Assembly (NCBI GenBank): GCA_028868375.1
Contig: JAGWUP010000003.1
Span: 62,001 to 126,000, forward strand
Source: Elusimicrobiota bacterium
GTDB lineage: Bacteria > Elusimicrobiota > Elusimicrobia > UBA1565 > UBA9628
Direction: 5' to 3'
DNA: 64,000 nucleotides
Shown: in pieces, positions 7,126 through 15,503 of the stretch
Numbering within the stretch: the stretch's first letter is position 1
How the letters are laid out: the number at the start of each line of letters is the position of its first letter
Translations under genes and position numbers: made by a program
The notes under the pieces: model-generated
The model's input: the letters and a program-made list of their open reading frames with translations, nothing else
What the model was told of the DNA's origin: nothing
Databases searched by the model: none

Positions 7126-8865
7126 TTATTCGAAGAAGCGGCGGTAGATCCCGAGGACGTCGCTCTGCGTCACGATGCCGGCGATCTTCGCGGGCGCGGC
7201 CGGGTCTATGACGAGTACATGATCGGTGCCGAACTCGTGCATCCTGCGGATCGCATGCTCGATCGGTTCGTCCGGACTGATCGTTGGAAACCGGGGCCGC
7301 ATGATATCGCGCGCAGTCAACTCGCGCAGAGGGGCGGACTGATCGCCGAAGGCGTCCTGCATTTCAATCGGAGTGAGCAGGCCCACCGGCCGGCCCTCGG
7401 GATCCACGACGGGATAGCCCGTATGCGGGCCGGCGACGATGAAGTTCGCGAGCTGGCGCAGCGAGTAATCCTGAGGGACGGCCCTTACGCTGCGGCTCAT
7501 GATGTCCCGGACATGATACTTCTCGAGAACGCGCAGCTCCGGGTGCTCGTTGAGGCGAACGCCCTTCTTGAGCAGCTTGTGGCCCTCGAAGCTTAGCGGA
7601 TCGATTGCGCGCGCCACCATAACCGTGATCCCGGCGGTGAACATCAGCGGCAGAACGATGCTGTAGTCCCGCGTCAGCTCGAAAAGAAGGATGATCGCGG
7701 TAAAGGGCGCGAAAGTGACCCCGGCGAAGACCGCCCCCATGCCGACCAGCATGTAAGCCCCTGACGGCGCCGCCCAAGGGACGAGCGCGCTGACGCCGCG
7801 GCCGACCAGGCCACCGAGCGCCGCGCCCATCAACAGATACGGGATGAAGATTCCGCCCGAGCCGCCCGAACCCACGGTGAGCGGACAGGCGACCATCTTC
7901 CCGAAGAGTAGCGCGATCAGCAGCGCCCATGCCCAGGGCGACGAAGACTCCGCACGGATCAGGTCGGGAATCACCACACGGCCGTTGCCCAGCGCCTGCG
8001 GAAGCCAGAGCGCGAGCGCGCCAAGAATCAGGCCGCCCAGAGCGGCTCTGGCCATCGGCGAGGCTACTCCCTTCTCGAAGCGCTTCTCAACGGCAAGGCT
8101 CGTCGCAACGAAGAGCTTGGCGAAGAGGGCGGCGAGCACGGCCAACGCGAAATAAAAGCCAAGCTCACGTATATTATGGAAAGCGTAGGTGCTCGGCACT
8201 TCCACGAAGACGCGCTCGCCCAGGATCAAATGCGTGGTGACCGAGGCCGAAACCGTCGCGAGCATCACGATCGCGAAGGCGCCGGAGGTAAATTCCTTTA
8301 GAAGGACCTCGATGGCGAAGAGCACGCCTGCGATCGGCGCGTTGAAGACGGCCGCGAAGCCCGCAGCCGCGCCCGCGGCGACCAGGGTATGAAGGTCCAC
8401 GGCGGAAATTCCCAGCTTGCGGCCGGCCCAAGAGCCGAGGCCAGCGCCAAAGGTGACCATCGGCGCTTCAGGGCCGGCCGCGCCTCCCGAACAGACGGTA
8501 AAAACGCTCGCGAGAGTCTTCAGCGCGGTATAGCGCCCGCCGATCAGGCCGCCTTTTCGGCGGATGGCGTGCAGGATCTCGGGCGTCCCGGTGCCCTTCA
8601 CCGTCGAATCCCCGAATTGCAGAACGGCGCCGCATAGCAGGCCGCCGATCGCGGGAAGCACGAGCAGCAGGGGCCAGTTTAGGGTTAGTGAGAACAGCCT
8701 CCCGCGGCCGCCGACGGCGGGCCAAAATTGTACGATCTCGACCAGCCGCAGAAACAGCCCGGTTGCCACGCCGGTGCCGACGCCGACAGCCGCCGCCAGC
8801 GTCAGCTGGCGCTTCGTTTCGGACGGCGAGAACAGCCGACGAAGCGCGGCGGGCAGATTTTTCAT
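7126..8865 (-). CDS. ClC-family chloride channel/transporter with C-terminal CBS pair
   Basis: The protein of about 579 residues has the ClC membrane domain (about 20-430), with selectivity-filter motifs GTGTPE, GAAGPEAP (carrying the gating glutamate) and GSGGSGGIF. Two CBS domains follow at about 450-575 and probably sense nucleotides. I prefer ATG at 8865; an in-frame GTG at 8868 is also possible. No Shine-Dalgarno is seen. A minus-strand extended -10 TGATATAAT (hexamer at plus 8881-8886) lies just upstream. The gene is alone on its transcript at the island edge. Whether it is a channel or a Cl-/H+ antiporter cannot be settled by eye. Confidence 0.92.
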   Translation of the reverse strand: MKNLPAALRRLFSPSETKRQLTLAAAVGVGTGVATGLFLRLVEIVQFWPAVGGRGRLFSLTLNWPLLLVLPAIGGLLCGAVLQFGDSTVKGTGTPEILHAIRRKGGLIGGRYTALKTLASVFTVCSGGAAGPEAPMVTFGAGLGSWAGRKLGISAVDLHTLVAAGAAAGFAAVFNAPIAGVLFAIEVLLKEFTSGAFAIVMLATVSASVTTHLILGERVFVEVPSTYAFHNIRELGFYFALAVLAALFAKLFVATSLAVEKRFEKGVASPMARAALGGLILGALALWLPQALGNGRVVIPDLIRAESSSPWAWALLIALLFGKMVACPLTVGSGGSGGIFIPYLLMGAALGGLVGRGVSALVPWAAPSGAYMLVGMGAVFAGVTFAPFTAIILLFELTRDYSIVLPLMFTAGITVMVARAIDPLSFEGHKLLKKGVRLNEHPELRVLEKYHVRDIMSRSVRAVPQDYSLRQLANFIVAGPHTGYPVVDPEGRPVGLLTPIEMQDAFGDQSAPLRELTARDIMRPRFPTISPDEPIEHAIRRMHEFGTDHVLVIDPAAPAKIAGIVTQSDVLGIYRRFFE

Positions 8866-9201
8866 CACGCGAACCCCGCGATTATATCAAAAGACCGGAG
8901 GTCGCCCTCGCGGGCCGGCCCGCGGTTATTTCTTAAGCGCTCCCTCTCCCGGCTCGATCAATCCAATATGGATGATCGCCTCATTGCCAACCTACCGGAT
9001 TCCCTTTGCGGGATACTGCCGCGCCTATGGACGCGCTTTTTCGATATTCCCCGAGATCGCTAGTGCGAGCCGCATCCGCCGGTCCTCGATAATCGCCGGA
9101 ACCGTTGCCGCAACATTGGTCGATGGTGCAGCCGAAAATGCCGAGGCCGGACCCCTTGACAACTTGAGGTCCGGCCCCTTGACAAGTCAACGACTAAAGT
9201 T
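8866..9201. other. Gene-poor stretch between ClC gene and tRNA-Asn
   Basis: No convincing gene is present. Short open frames exist on both strands, including a minus-strand tail ending at 8926 (reading AIIHIGLIEPGEGALKK), but frames are broken by stops and no family is recognised. It may be decayed coding sequence. The right end holds a tandem repeat next to the tRNA 3' end. Confidence 0.5.
9143..9185. repeat. Two-copy 20-base direct repeat, period 23
   Basis: GAGGCCGGACCCCTTGACAA at 9143-9162 recurs as GAGGTCCGGCCCCTTGACAA at 9166-9185, each containing TTGACA. The pair ends 16 bases from the tRNA-Asn 3' end. It could be promoter-like or a trace of insertion; neither is shown. Confidence 0.65.
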
Positions 9202-9273
9202 CTCCGGCGGTAGGACTCGAACCTACAACCTTGCCCTTAACAGGGGCCCGCTCCACCATTGAGCTACGCCGGA
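9202..9273 (-). tRNA. tRNA-Asn(GTT)
   Basis: The minus strand folds as a full cloverleaf of 72 bases: acceptor TCCGGCG/CGCCGGA with discriminator G, D arm GCTC/GAGC, anticodon loop CTGTTAA (anticodon GTT), and T arm GTAGG-TTCGAGT-CCTAC. The CCA is not encoded. One G-A mismatch closes the anticodon stem. An extended -10 (TGCTAAAAT, hexamer at plus 9285-9290) lies upstream. The 3' end points toward the nitrite/NO island. Confidence 0.95.
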
Positions 9274-9393
9274 ATGACGGCGAAATTTTAGCACATTCCC
9301 CGAGGCCGCGGACCGGCGGCGGCGCGGACGGCGCTCGCGGCTGGCGGCAAGGCGCGCTGCGCGGCGGACGAGGCGATATAGTAGAATCGCCGC

Positions 9394-9993
9394 GTGACAC
9401 CATCGCTCTGGCGGCGCTTCAAGCGCACGATGCTCGCTGGCCTGTTCATCCTGGCGCCGGTCAGCCTAAGCCTCCTGTTCTTGGCTTGGCTGGTGTCCTT
9501 GGTCGACGGCCTGCTCGCCCCCCTCATCGGCCTGCTCGGCCATCCCGTGCCGGGGCTGGGCGTGGTCGTGGCCCTGGCCCTGGTGCTCGCGGCCGGCATC
9601 CTGGGCTCCAATTTCATCGGCCGCCATCTGCTCGAGGCCGTCGAGGACGTGCTGCTCAAGATCCCGGTCTTTAACTGGGTCTATCGGACCGTCAAGCAGC
9701 TCTCGACCGTCTTCTCGCCGGCCGGCCGGGCGCGCTTTAAAAGCGTCGTCCTCATCGAGTATCCGCGCCCCGGGGTCTATTCCCTGGGCTTTGTAACCAA
9801 CAAGTTGAGCGCGCGCCGAGACGGCAAGGAACTGGAGCTGGTCAGCGTCTACGTGCCGACCAACCACATGTACATCGGGGACGTCGTGCTGGTGCCGCCG
9901 CAGGCGCTCATCGAGACCGCCCTAAGCCAGCAGGACGGCGTCCAGGCCATCATCTCCGCCGGCGCGGCGCTGCCGCCCTCCCTCAGCCGCTAG
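9394..9993 (+). CDS. DUF502 family membrane protein
   Basis: The 199-residue protein has two N-terminal membrane segments (about 14-40 and 53-80) and the DUF502 hallmark PVFNWVYRTVKQL, followed by a soluble domain containing VYVPTNHMYIGDVVLVP. The family is widespread and of unknown function. Start is GTG at 9394. The -10-like TAGAAT at 9382-9387 ends exactly six bases before it and no ribosome site is seen, so the transcript is probably leaderless. It converges with the YtxH gene. Confidence 0.88.
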   Translation: MTPSLWRRFKRTMLAGLFILAPVSLSLLFLAWLVSLVDGLLAPLIGLLGHPVPGLGVVVALALVLAAGILGSNFIGRHLLEAVEDVLLKIPVFNWVYRTVKQLSTVFSPAGRARFKSVVLIEYPRPGVYSLGFVTNKLSARRDGKELELVSVYVPTNHMYIGDVVLVPPQALIETALSQQDGVQAIISAGAALPPSLSR

Positions 9994-10005
9994 TCTCGCG
10001 GCCGC

Positions 10006-10278
10006 CTAGTCCGTGTTTGCGCCCGCGTGATGCTTGGTGTCGTTGTAGGCCTGCTTGGCGGCCTTCGCGGCGGCGACGAACTGCTCCTTTTTTTCCGGCA
10101 CCGATTCCTTGATCCGCTGCAGCAGCTCCCCGCCGCGCTCCCGGCGCGAGGCCAGCCAATCGCCCAGTTGCTCGCGGGTCTCCTTTCCCGAGCGCGGAGC
10201 CAGCAGCAATGCCGCGCCCGCCCCGATCGCTCCGCCCAGCAAAAACCAAACCAAGCCGACGCCGTCTTCCCTAGCCAT
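10006..10278 (-). CDS. YtxH-domain small membrane protein
   Basis: The 90-residue protein has one N-terminal glycine-rich membrane segment (FLLGGAIGAGAALLLAP) followed by SGKETREQL and a charged amphipathic tail, the YtxH/gas-vesicle-GvpP-like pattern. YtxH proteins are often stress-induced; their biochemical role is unknown. The ribosome site AAGGAGG is ideal. A textbook promoter TTGACA-N17-TATATA drives it (plus-strand positions 10341-10313), divergent from the promoter of the next gene. Confidence 0.85.
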   Translation of the reverse strand: MAREDGVGLVWFLLGGAIGAGAALLLAPRSGKETREQLGDWLASRRERGGELLQRIKESVPEKKEQFVAAAKAAKQAYNDTKHHAGANTD

Positions 10279-10312
10279 GTTGCCTCCTTGTTCGACCCTT
10301 TCCGACTCCTCC

Positions 10313-10399
10313 TATATACAGCCACTCGCGCGTCCTGTCAAGTCGCTTGACCTCGGAAGAAATCGCCGCCTTGACAGCGGGGGAAGTCCACTGTACAAT
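10313..10399. promoter_or_regulatory. Divergent sigma-70 promoters with shared inverted repeat
   Basis: Leftward: TTGACA (10341-10336), 17-base spacer, TATATA (10318-10313). Rightward: TTGACA (10371-10376), 17-base spacer, TACAAT (10394-10399). A perfect inverted repeat GTCAAG-TCG-CTTGAC (10337-10351) covers the leftward -35, and may be a repressor site. Confidence 0.8.
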
Positions 10400-10407
10400 G
10401 GGGCGCC

Positions 10408-11304
10408 ATGAAACCCGAGACCGCGAGCGCCAAGTTCGACGAGCAGAAGGCCGCCGAGGGGCTGTGGAAGGTCAAGCTCGCGCAGGGCAAGGGCTTCTTT
10501 AAGATCGGCGTCGAGAAGAAGCACGGCGAGGCCAACTCGATCTTCCTCGAGATCAACGGCTCGCGCAAGTTCGAGATCGGCAACGACTGCGACACGTGCC
10601 ACTTTTGGTTTAAGTGCCTGCACGAGCCGCGGCTCTCCACCCAGAAAAAGATCGTCAACCTTCCAAAGACGATCCATCTGCCGCGCCCGGTCGACGAGGC
10701 GATGATCTCCGAGATTTCCCCCTTGCTGGATCTCTTGGAGAAGGGCGAGTACGCGGTCTTCGAGACCACGATCAACCTGGCCGGCCCCTACGACAGCGAG
10801 GACGAGGGCTCCTACTTCTTCAACTCCGAGTTCATGGAGATCTGGGACATCAACGATCCCAAGGAGGAGGGCCTGCTCTCCGGCTGGGAGCATTACGAGT
10901 GCCAGCGCCCCAAGCTCTTCAGGCATTCCGAAAGCGGCGTGCTGGAGAAGCAGTTCGACTTCGTCATCCCCCTGGTGCCGCGCGCCTCCCTCAAGGAGGA
11001 GAACGTCCGGCTCTACCAGCAGATGATCCAGAACGGCGACCGCCCGCGCATCCTGATGCTGGCGCTCTATCAGCGCGCCATCCCGGAGTCCGTCAAGCGC
11101 GGCCACACCAAAAACCTGCACAGCTTCCTGGCCGGCTTCGTGCTGGACGGCCACCATAAGCTGGCGGCCTACCGCCGCGCGGGCGTGCCGGCGAAGTTTT
11201 TGACCATCCTCTCCCAGAAGGCCAGCAAGTACTTCCTATTAAAGGAAGAGGGCGCCTCCCCGCGCGCCAAGCTCGACGAGCGCCTGGCCGCCCTGGTCCG
11301 ATAG
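10408..11304 (+). CDS. Unknown protein with Cys cluster and ParB-like DGHHKL motif
   Basis: The 298-residue soluble protein has no signal peptide. C61, C64 and C70 (CDTCHFWFKC) may bind metal. Near residue 250, FVLDGHHKLAAYRRAG resembles the nucleotide-binding loop of ParB/sulfiredoxin-like proteins (DGHHRxxA). The middle is rich in acidic residues. I do not recognise the family. The promoter is strong (TTGACA-N17-TACAAT) and its hexamer ends 8 bases before ATG, leaving almost no leader. It is divergent from the YtxH gene and stands alone. Confidence 0.75.
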   Translation: MKPETASAKFDEQKAAEGLWKVKLAQGKGFFKIGVEKKHGEANSIFLEINGSRKFEIGNDCDTCHFWFKCLHEPRLSTQKKIVNLPKTIHLPRPVDEAMISEISPLLDLLEKGEYAVFETTINLAGPYDSEDEGSYFFNSEFMEIWDINDPKEEGLLSGWEHYECQRPKLFRHSESGVLEKQFDFVIPLVPRASLKEENVRLYQQMIQNGDRPRILMLALYQRAIPESVKRGHTKNLHSFLAGFVLDGHHKLAAYRRAGVPAKFLTILSQKASKYFLLKEEGASPRAKLDERLAALVR

Positions 11305-11321
11305 GCCGCAGTTAAGCCGGT

Positions 11322-12650
11322 TTAGCCGCGCCGGCAGGCCGCCTCGACGTCGGCGATTTCCTTGGGGACGTCGGTCAGGTCCAGGGGCGGGCCGTGGGGC
11401 CGCACGAGGATGTCGTCCTCGATGCGCACGCCGCCGAAATCGAGGAAGGTCTCCGCCTTGGCGAAGTTCACCGAGCCCCTGTGCTTGCGGCGCAGCTTGG
11501 GGTCCTTGAGCAGGGCCGCGATGAAGTAGATGCCGGGCTCCATGGTGATGACGAAGCCGGGCTCGAGCTTCGCCACGAAGCGCAGGGCGATCTTGAACGG
11601 GTTGGGGATGACGCGCTTCTTGCCGCCGGCGACGTCGTGGACGTCCAAGCCCAGCATATGCGTCAAGCCGTGGGGATAGAAGAGGCGCACGGCGCCGTTT
11701 TCCACCAGCCCCTCGGTCTCGCCCTGCAACAGGCCCAGGGATTTCAAGCCCTCGGCGATGATCGTCATGGAGAGGATGTGCAGGTCCACGGAGCTGACCC
11801 CCGCGCGCGCGGCGTCGATGCAGCGCTTCTGCGTCTCCAGGACGATGGAATAGACGTCGCGCTGGCGCCGGGAGAAGCGGCCGTTGACGGGGAAGGTCCG
11901 CGTGATGTCGGCGGCGTAGCCCTTGTCCTCGGCTCCGGCGTCGACCAAAAGCAGCTCGCCGTCCTTTAACTCGGCGTTGTTGGCCTGGTAGTGGAGGACG
12001 GCGGCGTTGGCCCCGGCGGCGACGATGGAGGGATAGGCCAGGTGCTTGAGGCCGGCGTCCAGGCAGTGCGCCTCGAAGATGGCCTGTATCTGGTATTCGC
12101 GAAGGCCCGCTCGCGCCGCGGCCATCAGGCGGCGATGCGCCTGGCCGCTGACGAGGCTGGCGCGCTGGATGCGCTCGACTTCCGCCGGGGTCTTGCAGGC
12201 GCGCAACTCGTCCAGGGCGTCGCGCAGCGCGGCCGGGCGGTTGGGCAGGCGCAGGGCCGCTCCGGCCGCCTTATAGGCCGCCTCGTCGGCGTAGGCCTTG
12301 CGGTAGCCTCCCCGAGCCTGGCGCAGGGCCTGCGGCAATTGATCCGTGTACATCACCCGCGAGAAGCCGTAGAGGCCGCGCGCCTCGCGCGCGTCGGGGA
12401 CATGCCCCAGCCAGACGCGGTGATGGTTGTCGATGCGGGGCAAGAAAAGGGTCTGGCGGCGGCGCACGGGATCGAGCAGCAGCAGGCAGTCCGGCTCCTC
12501 CACTCCGGTCAGGTAGAGGAAATCCGATTTCTGCCGGAAGACGTAGTCGACGTCGTGGTTGCGCGGCACGTAGCGGCCGCCGGAGAGCAGGGTCAGGCCG
12601 TCCGGCAGGCGGCGCGCCAGGCCCTCGCGCAAGGCTTGGTAGGAGTTCAT
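11322..12650 (-). CDS. pepP: Xaa-Pro aminopeptidase (M24B)
   Basis: The enzyme removes N-terminal residues preceding proline. The 442-residue protein has an AMP_N domain (about 1-130) and a pita-bread M24 domain. Di-metal ligands are visible as D in VDAGAEDKG, D in AADITRTF, H in HGLTHMLGLDVHD, E in TMEPGIY and E in VRIEDD. An earlier in-frame ATG at 12665 is rejected, because the sequence TATCAT (plus 12657-12662) that it would translate is a good -10 ending six bases before ATG 12650; the transcript would be leaderless. Cytoplasmic, with no signal peptide. It is divergent from lon. Confidence 0.92.
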   Translation of the reverse strand: MNSYQALREGLARRLPDGLTLLSGGRYVPRNHDVDYVFRQKSDFLYLTGVEEPDCLLLLDPVRRRQTLFLPRIDNHHRVWLGHVPDAREARGLYGFSRVMYTDQLPQALRQARGGYRKAYADEAAYKAAGAALRLPNRPAALRDALDELRACKTPAEVERIQRASLVSGQAHRRLMAAARAGLREYQIQAIFEAHCLDAGLKHLAYPSIVAAGANAAVLHYQANNAELKDGELLLVDAGAEDKGYAADITRTFPVNGRFSRRQRDVYSIVLETQKRCIDAARAGVSSVDLHILSMTIIAEGLKSLGLLQGETEGLVENGAVRLFYPHGLTHMLGLDVHDVAGGKKRVIPNPFKIALRFVAKLEPGFVITMEPGIYFIAALLKDPKLRRKHRGSVNFAKAETFLDFGGVRIEDDILVRPHGPPLDLTDVPKEIADVEAACRRG

Positions 12651-12719
12651 TGAACGATGATACAAAGCCGGACGCGGCCGCCGCCATGATTTTGTTCCGT
12701 GCGACTTTTAGAGCGAGCG

Positions 12720-12746
12720 TAGGACCCAGTCCGGTGATGGGTCCTA
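12720..12746. promoter_or_regulatory. Inverted repeat between pepP and lon
   Basis: TAGGACCCA (12720-12728) and TGGGTCCTA (12738-12746) form a perfect 9-base inverted repeat with a 9-base spacer, about 65 bases upstream of the predicted lon start site. The lon -10 TATAAT is at 12799-12804. It could be an operator for a divergently acting regulator; there is no T-run, so not a terminator. Confidence 0.5.
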
Positions 12747-12809
12747 TGTCTGGCGTCAAGTGGCCCGGATGGTCCGCGTGCCGCAGCCGCCATCTCACTA
12801 TAATCAAGC

Positions 12810-15503
12810 ATGCGCGCCGCGCTTTATTGCTGCTTGGCGTTGGCTCTGTCGGCCGCCTCTTCGGCCGCCGCCGGCGATTTCGCCGCCGGCGAACGCCCCC
12901 CCGTGATGTATCTCGGCGGAGCCTCGCCGCAACCCCCCGGCGGTCCCGCGGACGGCGCCCTCTCCCCGCTAGGCGCCTTGCCGCGGCCTCCGGAATCTCC
13001 GGAGGCCGCGCAGCCGGAGCTGGCTCCGGTGCTGGGCTTGGAGGACGTTCTATTTCCGCGCGGCTATAAAGGCCCGTTCACGGCTTGCGAGAAAAAGCAT
13101 GTGGAGACGCTGGGCGAGGCGCTGGGACGCGGGGGTTATTTCGTGGCCGTGAATTCTGTTCGGGACGGCGACGACGGGGGCCGTCATCCGTTGGGCACTC
13201 TCGTGCGCGTCTGGCAGCCCGCCTTCGACGGCGAGAAGATGTCGGTGCAAATGGATGCGCTGCGCGTGGTCCGGCTGGCGGGCTACGAAGAGACCCCGAC
13301 CGGCGTCGAGCTGGCCCGCCTCGAGTATCCGCGAATCGCCTCCGGCGATCCCAAGCGCCTGGCGGATCTGGGCGCGGCGGCCAAGACCCTGGTGGCCGAG
13401 TTCGCCCACCTGGACCCGGAGATACCGCCCTACGTCAAGACCGTCGCCGCCGCGCAAAGCGATCCGGAGAGGCTGGCGGGCTTCTTGGCCTATCGCTTTC
13501 CGCTGCCTCGGGCCGCCAAGCTGAGGTTGCTGGAGTCCGCCTCCACCTCCAGCGAGGAGCTGCTCAAGGGCCTCCTCGCCGGGATGATGGAGCGTTTCAG
13601 CGAAAAGGCTCCGCCGCCGCCGGGAGCGCTGAAGGCCGACATCTTCGAGCTGGACGGCTTGAAGCAGAGGATGAAGGCTCTCGGAATGCCGGAGGAGGCG
13701 CGGCGCGCGACGCTGGAGGTTTTCGAGCAGATCGAGCCGGACTCCAGAAGCGAGGAGACCAGGAAGCTCAGGGATTATCTGCGCTGGCTGACGGCCCTGC
13801 CTTGGGGGCTGCGGACCAGGGACCGCCCCATCGCCGACGCCAGGAGCATCCTCGACCGGGACCATTACGGCATGGAGCGCGTCAAGAAGCTCGTGCTCGA
13901 GGAGATGGCCGTGCGCGCAGCCGCCGCGGCCAAGGAAGGCAAGGTGCTGGCCCTCGTCGGGCCTCCGGGCGTCGGCAAGACCTCGATCGCCAAGTCGATC
14001 GCGCGCGCCTTGGGCCGCCGCGTCGTCCAATTGTCGATGGGCGCCGTCCGCGACGAGCCGACCCTGAGAGGTCACAACCGCACCTACGTCGGCTCGCTGC
14101 CCGGCCAAATCCTGCGCGGCATCCGGCGCGCGGGGGCCAAAAACCCGGTCTTCATCCTGGACGAGGTCGACAAGATCCCGCAGGCTGGCAACGGCGGGGA
14201 CATCACGGCGCTGCTGCTCGAGCTGCTGGACCGGGAGCAGAACAATCAGTTCCGCGACACCTATCTGGAAGTGCCGTTCGACCTCTCCGAGGTGGCCTGG
14301 GTCGTGACCGCCAACGTGCTGGGCAACATTCCGGAGGCCCTGCGCGACCGCCTGGAGGTCGTCGAGCTGGATCCCTATACGCCGACGGAGAAGCTGCAGA
14401 TCGCGCTCGGGCACTTGATTCCGAAGGCCCTGGCGGCGGCGGGCTTCGCGGCGAGACAAATCGAGTTCGCCCCCGCCGCCTTGGGGGAGCTCATCGCGCA
14501 TTATACGCGGGAGGCCGGCGTGCGCGAGCTGGAACGAAGGATTCGCGCCGCGTTGCGCCGCATCCGCTATGGGGTCGCCGTCGAGAAAAAGGAGCCTCCC
14601 AAGAGGATAGAGATTTCCGATCTGGAGGCGCTGCTGGACGAGCCCCCCTATCGCGAGAGCGAGAGCGCCGAGAACGGGGTCGGCGTGGCCACCGGCCTGT
14701 CGGTGTCCGGCTACGGCGGCTCGGCCCTCGGCATCGAGGTGGAGACCGTGCCTGGCACGGGCAAGCTCGTCGTGCTCAACCAGATGGGCAAGATGATGGA
14801 GGACTCCTACCAGAACGCCTACGCGTTCGTTCAGGCCAACGCGGAAAGGCTGGGCATCCACGGGGTTGATTTCTCGGCCATCGACCTGCACCTGTCTTTT
14901 CCGGGAGCCGACTCCGGGGTCGACGGGCCTTCCGCCGGCGCCGCGATCGTGACGGCGATGGTCAGTTATTTCACGCACAGGCCCGTGTTGCCGGACATCG
15001 CGATGACGGGCACGATCTCGTTGAAGGGAGCGATCGGGGCGGTCGGCGGCATCGTGCCCAAGGCATTCGGCGCTCAGAGGCGAGGGATCGCCCTGCTGCT
15101 CTATCCCGCCGCCAACGACGCCGAGGCCAAGAGGATTCCCGAGGAGCTGCGCCGAGACATGGAGCTGCGCCCCGTCTCCGACTACATGCGGGACGTCTTC
15201 CCGCATGTCCTCGGCCCTCCCGTCGCCGACAAGGGCGCGCCCCTGTCCGCGCCGATTTGGGCCACGGCCGGGCCGATCGACGTCACGCTTTCTCCCTCGC
15301 CGGACGCCGGCGACCCCGAGGTCGTCCTGCAACTTCACGGAGGAGAGATCCTCGACAGGTTCCCATTGAGCGAGGCCGCCGAGATCTTGCGGGTGGCCGA
15401 GAAAGGCTTTCGCCAGGGTGCGCCCGCGCGCGAGCGAGAGGGCCTTGAAGACGACGTCCGCGCCTACGCCGGGCTGCGGGCCGATCGTCTCAGGGCTCGT
15501 TAA
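12810..15503 (+). CDS. lon: Lon-type ATP-dependent protease with N-terminal signal peptide
   Basis: The 897-residue protein has the full Lon order: N-terminal LAN-like domain (about 75-265), AAA+ module with Walker A GPPGVGKTS (about 385-393) and Walker B FILDEVDKI, and a C-terminal protease domain. The catalytic Ser lies in DGPSAG (S708) and the Lys 43 residues later (K751), the exact spacing of the E. coli S679/K722 pair, although the local motif GGIVPK replaces GGLKEK. Unusually, it begins with a clear signal peptide (MRAALYCCLALALSAASSAAA) and a Pro/Gly-rich linker, and has about 100 extra C-terminal residues. The start follows TATAAT by five bases. Export of an ATP-dependent protease would be odd, so this segment needs explanation. 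Confidence 0.9.
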   Translation: MRAALYCCLALALSAASSAAAGDFAAGERPPVMYLGGASPQPPGGPADGALSPLGALPRPPESPEAAQPELAPVLGLEDVLFPRGYKGPFTACEKKHVETLGEALGRGGYFVAVNSVRDGDDGGRHPLGTLVRVWQPAFDGEKMSVQMDALRVVRLAGYEETPTGVELARLEYPRIASGDPKRLADLGAAAKTLVAEFAHLDPEIPPYVKTVAAAQSDPERLAGFLAYRFPLPRAAKLRLLESASTSSEELLKGLLAGMMERFSEKAPPPPGALKADIFELDGLKQRMKALGMPEEARRATLEVFEQIEPDSRSEETRKLRDYLRWLTALPWGLRTRDRPIADARSILDRDHYGMERVKKLVLEEMAVRAAAAAKEGKVLALVGPPGVGKTSIAKSIARALGRRVVQLSMGAVRDEPTLRGHNRTYVGSLPGQILRGIRRAGAKNPVFILDEVDKIPQAGNGGDITALLLELLDREQNNQFRDTYLEVPFDLSEVAWVVTANVLGNIPEALRDRLEVVELDPYTPTEKLQIALGHLIPKALAAAGFAARQIEFAPAALGELIAHYTREAGVRELERRIRAALRRIRYGVAVEKKEPPKRIEISDLEALLDEPPYRESESAENGVGVATGLSVSGYGGSALGIEVETVPGTGKLVVLNQMGKMMEDSYQNAYAFVQANAERLGIHGVDFSAIDLHLSFPGADSGVDGPSAGAAIVTAMVSYFTHRPVLPDIAMTGTISLKGAIGAVGGIVPKAFGAQRRGIALLLYPAANDAEAKRIPEELRRDMELRPVSDYMRDVFPHVLGPPVADKGAPLSAPIWATAGPIDVTLSPSPDAGDPEVVLQLHGGEILDRFPLSEAAEILRVAEKGFRQGAPAREREGLEDDVRAYAGLRADRLRAR

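Noticed and set aside
8981-9190. A 69-codon minus-strand frame left of tRNA-Asn
   Set aside because: No ribosome site, no recognisable motif, and neighbouring frames look equally coding; treated as decayed sequence.
13050-15338. A 762-codon open frame antisense to lon
   Set aside because: It mirrors the lon codons in a GC-rich sequence and has no family motif; lon has full catalytic motifs.
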